Below, one piece after another: positions 1-5,013 of a stretch of 5,783 bases of DNA. How positions within the stretch are numbered: the first letter of the stretch is position 1; the number at the start of each line of letters is the position of its first letter. The DNA is from a bacterium. Its GTDB lineage: Bacteria; Patescibacteriota; Saccharimonadia; Saccharimonadales; HK-STAS-PATE-42. The notes under the pieces are model-generated. The model worked only from the letters and a program-made list of their open reading frames with translations, did not search any database and was not told the DNA's origin. Both the position numbers and the translations under genes were made by a program. The stretch covers positions 1-5,783 of the forward strand of contig JAKOXJ010000039.1 in NCBI GenBank assembly GCA_029781075.1, read 5' to 3'.

Positions 1-1502
1 GCACCAATCTTATAACCATCTCTTCGTGGGATATAGGCTGCTTGGCTCATCATATACTTAAGCTGATTCTCAGTATCCTCACTCACCACACCAGTTCTGA
101 CGACCTGAGGCCTAACTTCTTGCCCACCGATGCTCTCTACTACGCTAGGCTTTATATACTTACCACCGTTCATAATCGAAGAAAGCGCACTAGCAGCCTG
201 AATAGGGCTTGCTTGCATACCCTGTCCAAAGGTCATATTAGAATACCTAACCGCGTTTCCTTCCTGATCATGTGGTTTATACAAAAGTCCGGGATTCTCA
301 CCAGACAAATCAATCCCTGTTGGAGAATTAAGATTAAATCTATCTACAAAATAGCTGTAAAGTTTCTCTTTAGCTTGGTCATTAATGTCGCCACCTCCCA
401 ATTGCTTTAGAGCATGAACGACTCCAGTATTTAAAGAATACTCGATAACATCAGTCATTGTGATTACACCTGTATGCCCTTCTGTCGCGTTCTTGATCAC
501 CCTGTCCCCTACTGTCACCGAACCAGTATTAGTATATGTAGAATCTTTATTAACCACACCCTCGTTAACAGCACTAGCCATCGTCAAGACTTTAATAATA
601 GACCCCAGCTCCTCTGCGTCACTTACATTATTATTTCTAAAGTTCTCGGGGCTATCAGTTTTGAAATATTCAGCTGGATCATAATCTGGAGCTCCAGCCA
701 TAGCCAACACCTTGCCCGTCTCAGCCTTCATTATCATTACACTAACAGATTTAGCACTATACTCTTTCTGCTTGGCTCGTGCCATCTCTTCTAGGTGATA
801 CTGCAAACCACGATCAAGACTTAGAACTACATCTTTACCTTGTTCTGCCGGCACCTCTACGGTCTGATCTTCGCCAGGTAGTAACAAGGGTGCTCCATCA
901 GCAGTTGCCAGCGCCTTCAAAGAGCCCGTCTTCCCGGCAAGCTCCTTATTATAGAACTGTTCTACGCCATATTGACCCTCGCCTTCAGTATTAACAAAAC
1001 CGAGAACCTGACTCGCAAGACGACCCTCCGGATACTCTCTTTGGGGTATAGATTCTAAAAATAACCCGTACGCCTTTAGGTCTGTGATTTTTACAGCCTG
1101 CTCTCGAGACAACCTCTTTGCAAGTGCAACATATCCTTTCTTCTTATTATCATTAAGCAAATCTTTGATTTTGTTTCTATCTTCGCCAGTAATATTTGAT
1201 ATTTTATAGCTCAAATCATCAAAATCCTGAGTTATATCCCTAGGACTTGCCGATAGATTATATACACTACTATTAACAGCTAGAGGGACTACACCATCAC
1301 GCTCTTTTATAAATATATTGCCCCTATCTGCCTTTAGTTCCCAGCGTTTTAAATGCTCTTCTCTCGCCAAGTTCTGATAGTAGCTTTTCTGAAAAACCTG
1401 GATCTGGACCAGCCTTAAGGCAATAACTACAAAAATTATTAGACAAAGCCATTGCAAAACAGAATTACTATCCTTAACTCCTTTTTTTATATATTTCATC
1501 AT
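1..1502 (-). CDS. ftsI: Division-specific class B penicillin-binding protein (FtsI/PBP3-like transpeptidase), 3' end cut by window edge
   Basis: Septal D,D-transpeptidase that cross-links peptidoglycan during division, anchored in the membrane and working with FtsL and FtsW. I translated the minus strand from the ATG at 1502 and it stays open for 500 codons to the left edge. Residues about 15-34 form one membrane segment. Residues about 50-230 are the PBP dimerisation region, with the ADRGNI motif at 58-63. The transpeptidase domain follows, with the catalytic serine motif SIIK at 301-304 (S301, K304), the second motif SLN at 356-358, and FGQGM at 425-429. The ELGS before the catalytic serine replaces the usual EPGS. 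The sequence ends at ...GYKIG, just where the KTG motif should follow, so the missing part is outside the window and the gene is not visibly broken. The start is a tandem ATGATG (1502 or 1499) with no clear Shine-Dalgarno. A stop lies 18 codons upstream with no other start between. The position after ftsL supports FtsI over an elongation PBP2. Confidence 0.92.
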   Translation of the reverse strand, partial: MMKYIKKGVKDSNSVLQWLCLIIFVVIALRLVQIQVFQKSYYQNLAREEHLKRWELKADRGNIFIKERDGVVPLAVNSSVYNLSASPRDITQDFDDLSYKISNITGEDRNKIKDLLNDNKKKGYVALAKRLSREQAVKITDLKAYGLFLESIPQREYPEGRLASQVLGFVNTEGEGQYGVEQFYNKELAGKTGSLKALATADGAPLLLPGEDQTVEVPAEQGKDVVLSLDRGLQYHLEEMARAKQKEYSAKSVSVMIMKAETGKVLAMAGAPDYDPAEYFKTDSPENFRNNNVSDAEELGSIIKVLTMASAVNEGVVNKDSTYTNTGSVTVGDRVIKNATEGHTGVITMTDVIEYSLNTGVVHALKQLGGGDINDQAKEKLYSYFVDRFNLNSPTGIDLSGENPGLLYKPHDQEGNAVRYSNMTFGQGMQASPIQAASALSSIMNGGKYIKPSVVESIGGQEVRPQVVRTGVVSEDTENQLKYMMSQAAYIPRRDGYKIG

Positions 1503-1527
1503 ATCTAAAGAGAAGCGAAAACAAACT

Positions 1528-1555
1528 AATTCACGCTTAAGCTTAAGGCTTAATT
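1528..1555. repeat. Imperfect inverted repeat with a triplicated GCTTAA in the ftsI leader
   Basis: The two 14-base halves (1528-1541 and 1542-1555) match as an inverted repeat at 11 of 14 positions. They meet at the perfect 12-base palindrome CTTAAGCTTAAG (1536-1547). GCTTAA also occurs three times in the same direction at 1535, 1541 and 1548. The repeat overlaps the candidate -10 of ftsI and the presumed transcription start. It could be an operator-type protein site, or an RNA fold in the leader, or chance in AT-rich DNA. No regulator can be named. Confidence 0.4.
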
Positions 1556-1581
1556 ATCGCAGGTTTATCTCTGTTAAGCAA
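1553..1581 (-). promoter_or_regulatory. Candidate sigma-70-type promoter for ftsI
   Basis: Reading the minus strand, TTGCTT (1581-1576; only the TTG matches the -35 consensus) is followed by exactly 17 bases and then GATAAT (1558-1553; 5 of 6 to the -10 consensus). A TG sits one base upstream of the -10, the extended -10 pattern. Transcription would begin near 1546, giving a leader of about 45 bases before the ftsI ATG. The site lies in the 85-base ftsL-ftsI spacer, so ftsI could have its own promoter besides readthrough from ftsL. This is a pattern match only. Confidence 0.4.
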
Positions 1582-1587
1582 CCAGAT

Positions 1588-1932
1588 CTAATCAGCAAAT
1601 TGAGTATCACTAGGCGTAGTTAGCGTTCCTGCTACTTCACTCTTCTTGAGACTATCAAGAGATTGCATCTTAGCTACTTCTACACTGAGGCTCTGATTCT
1701 CTTCCTTAAGTGATGAGACCTTGGCCTCCATCTCATTAATGGGGTTAGCGAGACTTCCTGCCCTTGTTGCCTGAGATACATAAAACAACCCTAGCATCAG
1801 AACCATTACAATAGCCAGTACACTTCTACTTACATCTCCGAATCTTCTTACCTCTTGGATTTTTTGTCCTAAAGTCCTATTTTGTCTCCACCCATAATTA
1901 CTACGGATTGCACTAGCTTGGTAGTGTGTCAT
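1588..1932 (-). CDS. ftsL: FtsL-like septum protein (short single-pass, coiled-coil division protein)
   Basis: A 114-residue bitopic membrane protein. A basic cytoplasmic N-terminus (residues 1-35, several Arg/Lys) is followed by one hydrophobic segment at about 36-55. An extracytoplasmic heptad-rich stretch (about 64-97, with Leu/Val/Met at regular spacing) is predicted to form a coiled coil, and a short polar tail follows. This is the FtsL/DivIC architecture and a typical FtsL length. Sequence identity in FtsL is too low for a motif-based call, so the name rests on topology plus the position between rsmH and ftsI, the classical dcw order. FtsL recruits and activates the FtsW-FtsI synthase with its partner FtsB/DivIC. 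The ATG at 1932 has a weak AAGGA-type ribosome site about 11 bases upstream, in a very A-rich leader. It ends with TAG, 85 bases before ftsI. Confidence 0.8.
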   Translation of the reverse strand: MTHYQASAIRSNYGWRQNRTLGQKIQEVRRFGDVSRSVLAIVMVLMLGLFYVSQATRAGSLANPINEMEAKVSSLKEENQSLSVEVAKMQSLDSLKKSEVAGTLTTPSDTQFAD

Positions 1933-1972
1933 CTTATTTTAGTTCCTTTTGTTTTTATTTTTTGTTTTGCTT

Positions 1973-2004
1973 AAAAATACAGATCATTATCCCTAGCATC
2001 TGTA
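1973..2004 (-). terminator. Weak terminator-like or attenuator-like hairpin before ftsL
   Basis: On the minus strand TACAGAT (2004-1998) and ATCTGTA (1984-1978) are perfect complements, seven base pairs around a 13-base loop, followed directly by TTTTT (1977-1973). That is the layout of an intrinsic terminator, but only two of the seven pairs are G-C, so it would be weak. It lies 41 bases upstream of the ftsL ATG, inside the same-direction rsmH-ftsL stretch. Conditional attenuation is therefore more sensible than full termination. An overlapping alternative stem (TCTAG/CTAGG) places one arm of this hairpin in its loop and could compete with it. Confidence 0.3.
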
Positions 2005-2082
2005 AACTAGATTTGTAAGTAGATTAAGCACGCCCCCATCAAAACACTCTGATCGGAACCAGCTTAAATTCTTCTCCTCCAT
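1993..2082 (-). CDS. Possible 29-residue leader peptide upstream of ftsL
   Basis: An ATG-to-TAG reading frame of 29 codons starting MEEKNLSWFRSEC and ending NLVYRC. A GGGAG ribosome-site-like sequence lies about 8 bases before the ATG, in the loop of a perfect 6-bp hairpin (2085-2100). The second half is Leu/Asn-rich (VLNLLTNL). The stop codon falls inside the loop of the terminator-like hairpin at 1973-2004, so a ribosome finishing this peptide would cover that hairpin. I recognise no family. A random short ORF is a realistic alternative, because frames of this length are common by chance. Confidence 0.25.
   Translation of the reverse strand: MEEKNLSWFRSECFDGGVLNLLTNLVYRC
2049..2062 (-). 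other. Small RNA hairpin with UCCG loop
   Basis: Minus-strand CTGGT and ATCAG form a five-pair stem (one G-U) around the loop TCCG. It lies within the possible 29-codon ORF and adds to the hairpin density of the rsmH-ftsL gap. It is small and could be chance. Confidence 0.2.
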
Positions 2083-2084
2083 GC

Positions 2085-2100
2085 TCTCAGCTCCCTGAGA
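2085..2100 (-). promoter_or_regulatory. Hairpin presenting GGAG in its loop, upstream of the 29-codon ORF
   Basis: Minus-strand TCTCAG and CTGAGA form a perfect six-pair stem around the four-base loop GGAG. The hairpin ends two bases before the ATG at 2082. The loop bases are a Shine-Dalgarno core 8-11 bases from that ATG, so the fold would display or modulate a ribosome site. The design closely mirrors the hairpin at 2297-2312. Confidence 0.35.
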
Positions 2101-2129
2101 TCAAAAGAAGATGCAACAATGCCAAAAAT

Positions 2130-2135
2130 ATTCTA
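2130..2135 (-). promoter_or_regulatory. Possible -10 element inside the rsmH-ftsL gap
   Basis: Minus-strand TAGAAT matches five of six bases of the -10 consensus. No convincing -35 lies at 16-18 bases and there is no TG extension. If real, it would start a transcript near 2122 covering the 29-codon ORF, its hairpins and ftsL. Confidence 0.15.
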
Positions 2136-2193
2136 CCTAAATTACCTTTTTGTTACTGCAAAGCGCATTCTAAAACACTCTGCATAACCAAAA

Positions 2194-2219
2194 GTCCACC
2201 ACACTGTCAGTGGGCAGAC
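2194..2219 (-). other. Stable 10-bp stem-loop in the rsmH-ftsL gap (possible terminator or structured RNA)
   Basis: Minus-strand GTCTGCC-CAC, loop TGACA, then GTG-T-GGTGGAC pairs over ten base pairs with a single bulged U and two G-U pairs. It is followed by TTTT (2193-2190). It sits 11 bases after the stop of the 20-codon ORF. The T-run is short for an intrinsic terminator, so it may end or stabilise the rsmH transcript, or belong to a larger structured leader. It matches none of the common ncRNA signatures I looked for. Confidence 0.4.
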
Positions 2220-2230
2220 TAATTCGAAAG

Positions 2231-2293
2231 CTACTGAACTGTATGAACAGTAAGTTTCTTTCTGCGTGAAACCTTACGGATTGTTAGAGCCAT
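2231..2293 (-). CDS. Possible 20-residue basic small protein or leader peptide after rsmH
   Basis: An ATG-to-TAG frame of 20 codons encoding MALTIRKVSRRKK followed by LTVHTVQ, with six Arg/Lys in the first 13 residues. It starts 23 bases after the rsmH stop. A GGGAGGG sequence about 9 bases before its ATG is the strongest Shine-Dalgarno match in the window, better than those of prfB, rsmH, ftsL or ftsI. That sequence lies in the loop of a five-pair hairpin (2297-2312), and a stable stem-loop follows the stop. I do not recognise the peptide. It may be a real small protein, a regulatory leader, or chance. The neighbouring frames do not extend into a recognisable protein, so I do not call it a broken gene. 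Confidence 0.4.
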   Translation of the reverse strand: MALTIRKVSRRKKLTVHTVQ

Positions 2294-2296
2294 AGT

Positions 2297-2312
2297 GAAA
2301 GCCCTCCCTTTC
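2297..2312 (-). promoter_or_regulatory. Ribosome site in a hairpin loop upstream of the 20-codon ORF
   Basis: Minus-strand GAAAG and CTTTC form a five-pair stem around the six-base loop GGAGGG, ending three bases before the ATG at 2293. The loop is a near-perfect Shine-Dalgarno sequence. It begins four bases after the rsmH stop codon. Confidence 0.4.
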
Positions 2313-2316
2313 TTTT

Positions 2317-3198
2317 TTATTTTGTATTATGTTTATTTTCGTAAATTACTGATCTAAGAATCGCGCTCCTCGACCTTAAATTACGAACACTGTCTATTGT
2401 ATCAGAAGACTTAAGCGCTTTCAAGTCCTTTACTACTCCATCATATTTTCCACTGTTTTCTTTAAAGAATTTCTTAACAATTCCATCCTCTAAGCTGTGG
2501 AAAGTAATTATAGCTAGCCTTGCCTCTCGCTCTAAAACACTAAAAACCAAGTCAAGAACCTGCTTAAGCTGGCCAATCTCATCATTTACCTCTATTCTAA
2601 TCGCCTGGAAAGTTCTCGTTGCCGGATTCTTTTTACTATAACCAGGGTAAATTCGTTTAACGACAGCCTCTAACTCACCGGTTGTACTGAGCGGCCTAGA
2701 ATCACATATTAAACTGGCAATCCTCTTTGCCCTTGGTTCGTCTCCGTAGTCTTTGAGAATTCTGGCAAGATCATCTTCCCTGTAGTTATTCAGAACATCC
2801 TTGGCGGACAGATTCTGAGATCTATCCATCCTCATATCAAGCTCAGAATTATTTTGAAATCCAAAACCTCTATCTGCCTGATCTAACTGCACTGAAGAGA
2901 CTCCAAGATCTGCCAATACAATATCGAACTTCTCACCTTCTTTGATTAATATCTCTAGGGCCCCAACGAAATCACTCTGGATAACTCGAGCTTTTGGAAA
3001 CTTTTTCTTCAACCTTTTTACGGCATAAGCATCCCTATCAACCAAAGTTGCTAAAGATTCATCACCAATTACTTTGATAATCTCTCCTGCATGACCTCCA
3101 TAGCCAGCTGTTAGGTCTAAATATTTATCTCCAGCCTTAGGACTTAGAACTTTAACAGTTTCCTCTAGCAAAACAGGGATGTGCAAATCATCGCTCAT
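2317..3198 (-). CDS. rsmH: 16S rRNA (cytosine1402-N4)-methyltransferase RsmH (MraW)
   Basis: S-adenosylmethionine-dependent cytoplasmic enzyme that makes N4-methylcytosine at position 1402 of 16S rRNA, near the ribosomal P site. At 293 residues it is near the family's usual length of about 300. Visible hallmarks are HIPVLLEE at 6-13, the SAM loop DLTAGYGGHA at 28-37 (the common form is DGTxGxGGH, so this is a variant), VDRDA at 53-57, ADLGVSSVQLD at 96-106 with RGFGF following, DMRMD at 121-125, RTFQAIRIEVNDE at 195-207, TFHSLED at 232-238 and LRSRSAILR at 274-282. It is normally the second gene of the dcw cluster after mraZ. Here the upstream neighbour is an unknown membrane protein and no mraZ is seen. 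There is no usable Shine-Dalgarno: AGGG lies one base from the ATG, too close. An extended -10 promoter lies immediately upstream. Confidence 0.97.
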   Translation of the reverse strand: MSDDLHIPVLLEETVKVLSPKAGDKYLDLTAGYGGHAGEIIKVIGDESLATLVDRDAYAVKRLKKKFPKARVIQSDFVGALEILIKEGEKFDIVLADLGVSSVQLDQADRGFGFQNNSELDMRMDRSQNLSAKDVLNNYREDDLARILKDYGDEPRAKRIASLICDSRPLSTTGELEAVVKRIYPGYSKKNPATRTFQAIRIEVNDEIGQLKQVLDLVFSVLEREARLAIITFHSLEDGIVKKFFKENSGKYDGVVKDLKALKSSDTIDSVRNLRSRSAILRSVIYENKHNTK

Positions 3199-3206
3199 AC
3201 CCTGTA

Positions 3207-3215
3207 ATTATACCA
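3207..3215 (-). promoter_or_regulatory. Extended -10 promoter of rsmH, predicted leaderless transcript
   Basis: Minus-strand TGGTATAAT (3215-3207) is a perfect -10 hexamer with the TG extension at the correct one-base spacing. No good -35 is present at 17 bases, which extended -10 promoters can tolerate. Eight bases separate TATAAT from the rsmH ATG, so initiation 6-8 bases downstream would fall at about 3201-3199, giving a 5' leader of zero to three bases. A small AGCTC-TTT-GAGCT inverted repeat lies directly upstream. Confidence 0.6.
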
Positions 3216-3228
3216 GCTCAAAGAGCTC

Positions 3229-3897
3229 CTAAGGGATAAAGCTCAAGTTCTTTAAGACAATATTCTCAAAATCACTCTCGAAGTCTTTAGATTCAGTCCA
3301 AACAGTTAGAACCTTATCTCTAATTGGGAAGACGACTAAAGTTCCGCTGACATCATTTTGTATATTTCCCCTTATCTTTATCCCACTAACGTTGCTAACC
3401 TGGACAGTACTAATTTCTAAGCCGTCTTTTGAACTTCTCTGCCTATATTTATCCAAAATATTATTGTAATCAGCAGTTTCCAGGGTCATCCTTAAGGCAT
3501 ACTTAGTATCTCCAGATATATCGGGGACGTAGTCTGGATATGCATATAGATTTATAACATCACCGGAGCTTGTTGCCTCGTTAAGCTCTAAATAATAGCT
3601 CCAAGTTTTTGGAAAACCTACCTTAATAGAGCCATACTGAGTTGGGCTCGTCCAAAACTTATATGGAGCTTTCTCTTTCTCATCGAACTCTGCCTGCTTC
3701 TGGTCTGCAATAACCTTAGACTGCTTTGTTACCTCATCACTAACTTTAGTATCAAAATTATTCTTATAATCATTGACTTTGGACATCTGTCCTGCCGCAA
3801 ATATAAGAGTAATCACCAACAAAATACTACAAGCAATTATACCGAGCATTAATGGATTAGCCGCACCTTGGTTATCAAGCTTTTTTATCTTAAGCAT
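3229..3897 (-). CDS. Uncharacterised single-pass membrane-anchored protein
   Basis: A 222-residue protein of unknown function. The N-terminus has a short basic segment with the motif NQGAANPLMLG at 9-19, then a hydrophobic membrane segment at about 18-36. A charged, probably helical or coiled-coil linker runs from about 40 to 76. A compact domain at about 78-222 has alternating hydrophobic/polar strands, including YGSIKVGFPKTWS (88-100), and ends in a DKVLTVWTES...NIVLKNLSFIP block. There is no cleavable signal peptide motif or lipobox, so the C-terminal domain is expected outside the membrane (N-in anchor). I recall similar anchored proteins in Saccharibacteria with the same GAANPL and YPKTWS-like features, but no assigned function. 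It begins 12 bases after the prfB stop without a Shine-Dalgarno and ends 30 bases before rsmH. The ATG at 3897 is the natural start. It is a real gene by composition and context. Confidence 0.85.
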   Translation of the reverse strand: MLKIKKLDNQGAANPLMLGIIACSILLVITLIFAAGQMSKVNDYKNNFDTKVSDEVTKQSKVIADQKQAEFDEKEKAPYKFWTSPTQYGSIKVGFPKTWSYYLELNEATSSGDVINLYAYPDYVPDISGDTKYALRMTLETADYNNILDKYRQRSSKDGLEISTVQVSNVSGIKIRGNIQNDVSGTLVVFPIRDKVLTVWTESKDFESDFENIVLKNLSFIP

Positions 3898-3909
3898 ATA
3901 TATCTAATC

Positions 3910-4971
3910 TTACCAGATTTCTTCTAAATTACCGTCAAGGACAGATTCTGCCTTCGAAGTCTCCTTGCCAGACCTTAGATCCTTAATCAATTTATATGGA
4001 TGTAGGACATAATTTCTTATCTGATTCCCCCATGCAGCTTGTTCGTTTGGGCCCTTAAGCTCCTCTAACTTCTCTTTGTGCTGCTCTAACATTAAAGCTG
4101 CCAAACGAGATCTAAGGACTTTCATTGCCACTTCTCTATTTTGTAGCTGCGATCTTTCATTCTGATTACTTACAACTATCCCAGTCGGTGTATGAGTGAT
4201 TCTTACTGCAGAGTCTGTAGTGTTAACACTTTGCCCACCATGCCCGCCAGACCTGAAAACATCAATCCTCAAATCGGCTTCGTCTATTTTAACTTCGTCT
4301 GGCTGATCTATCTCTGGTAGAACCTCCACCATTGCAAAACTAGTTTCTCTAGTGCCACCACTATTAAATGGAGATACCCTTACTAGTCTATGGACACCAT
4401 TCTCATTTTTTAGTACACCAAATGCATTATCGTTTACGAAAGAAATGGAAGCAGACTTCAATCCCCCCTCTTCTCCCCTGCTCTCATCAATAACCTTAGT
4501 TTTGTATCCTGACTTTTCTGCCCATTTCAAGTACATCCTCATCAACATTGATGCCCAATCCTCCGCGTCTACTCCTCCAGCTCCAGATCTAACCGTAAGT
4601 ATTGCACCATGATCATCATATGGACCCGTAAATCTTGCTAATTCTTCCAGTTCCTCCAGCTCCTTATGCATTTTATCTAGTTCTTTTATGAGATCTTCAC
4701 TCTCCCCTGCAACTAGAAAGTCTTCGATGGCTTCTATATCGCCTTCCAAAGCTTTGAGTGGCTCAACAACCTTCTTTAAGGCAACTTCTTCCTTATTGAG
4801 CTTAGTAGCCTCATTAGGTTTATCCCACACTTTTGGGTCTGAAAGTTGCCCTTTGACTTCTGCAAGTCTTATTGACTTCTCTTCAAGACCCAGTTCTTCC
4901 TGCAACTCTGCAAACCTGGCCTTAAGTTGCTCTAAAGTTTCTTGTATCTCCATTACTCTTAAGTTTACCAC
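3910..4971 (-). CDS. prfB: Peptide chain release factor 2 (RF2)
   Basis: Recognises UGA and UAA stop codons in the ribosomal A site and triggers peptide release. Numbered from the GTG at 4971 (353 residues), an N-terminal helical domain (about 7-115) is followed by TVRSGAGGVDAEDWASML (126-143). The anticodon-like tripeptide SPF at 200-202 distinguishes RF2 from RF1 (PxT). The catalytic GGQ sits in SGGHGGQS at 241-248 (Q247 methylation site in other bacteria). The C-terminal part has RSQLQNRE (273-280). The start is uncertain: the in-frame ATG at 4953 (residue 7, 347-residue product, MEIQETLEQL) fits RF2 N-termini better and has AAGAG just upstream. A TAG at 4989-4987 closes the frame. The N-terminal domain is continuous, with no internal TGA, so the programmed +1 frameshift that controls prfB in many bacteria is absent. 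Confidence 0.97.
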   Translation of the reverse strand: MVNLRVMEIQETLEQLKARFAELQEELGLEEKSIRLAEVKGQLSDPKVWDKPNEATKLNKEEVALKKVVEPLKALEGDIEAIEDFLVAGESEDLIKELDKMHKELEELEELARFTGPYDDHGAILTVRSGAGGVDAEDWASMLMRMYLKWAEKSGYKTKVIDESRGEEGGLKSASISFVNDNAFGVLKNENGVHRLVRVSPFNSGGTRETSFAMVEVLPEIDQPDEVKIDEADLRIDVFRSGGHGGQSVNTTDSAVRITHTPTGIVVSNQNERSQLQNREVAMKVLRSRLAALMLEQHKEKLEELKGPNEQAAWGNQIRNYVLHPYKLIKDLRSGKETSKAESVLDGNLEEIW

Positions 4972-5013
4972 GCTATTGAGGTTAGCCTATCAGACAAAGT
5001 AAAGTATTGCATA

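Noticed and set aside
42..994. Several plus-strand ORFs of 71-122 codons at the left end
   Set aside because: They are antisense to the continuous ftsI frame, which carries clear PBP motifs, and their translations show no recognisable domain.
1..1502. ftsI as a pseudogene
   Set aside because: The reading frame is uninterrupted for 500 codons and reaches the edge in frame; the missing KTG motif would fall just outside the window.
2150..2293. The 20-codon ORF as the start of a frameshifted longer gene
   Set aside because: Shifted frames can be read for about 37-43 codons after it, but they give no recognisable protein and have no signs of coding sequence.
1933..2316. tmRNA, RNase P RNA, SRP RNA, tRNA or CRISPR in the gap
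   Set aside because: No tRNA-like ends, no tag ORF ending in the usual Ala residues, no GGAAGCAGCC-like SRP loop, no RNase P conserved segments and no regularly spaced repeats were seen.
3910..4971. RF1 (prfA) instead of RF2
   Set aside because: The stop-recognition tripeptide is SPF, the RF2 signature, not PxT.
4972..5013. Promoter or terminator between the M16 gene and prfB
   Set aside because: Only a four-pair GTAT-GCA-ATAC hairpin is present and no convincing -10/-35 pair; nothing supportable.
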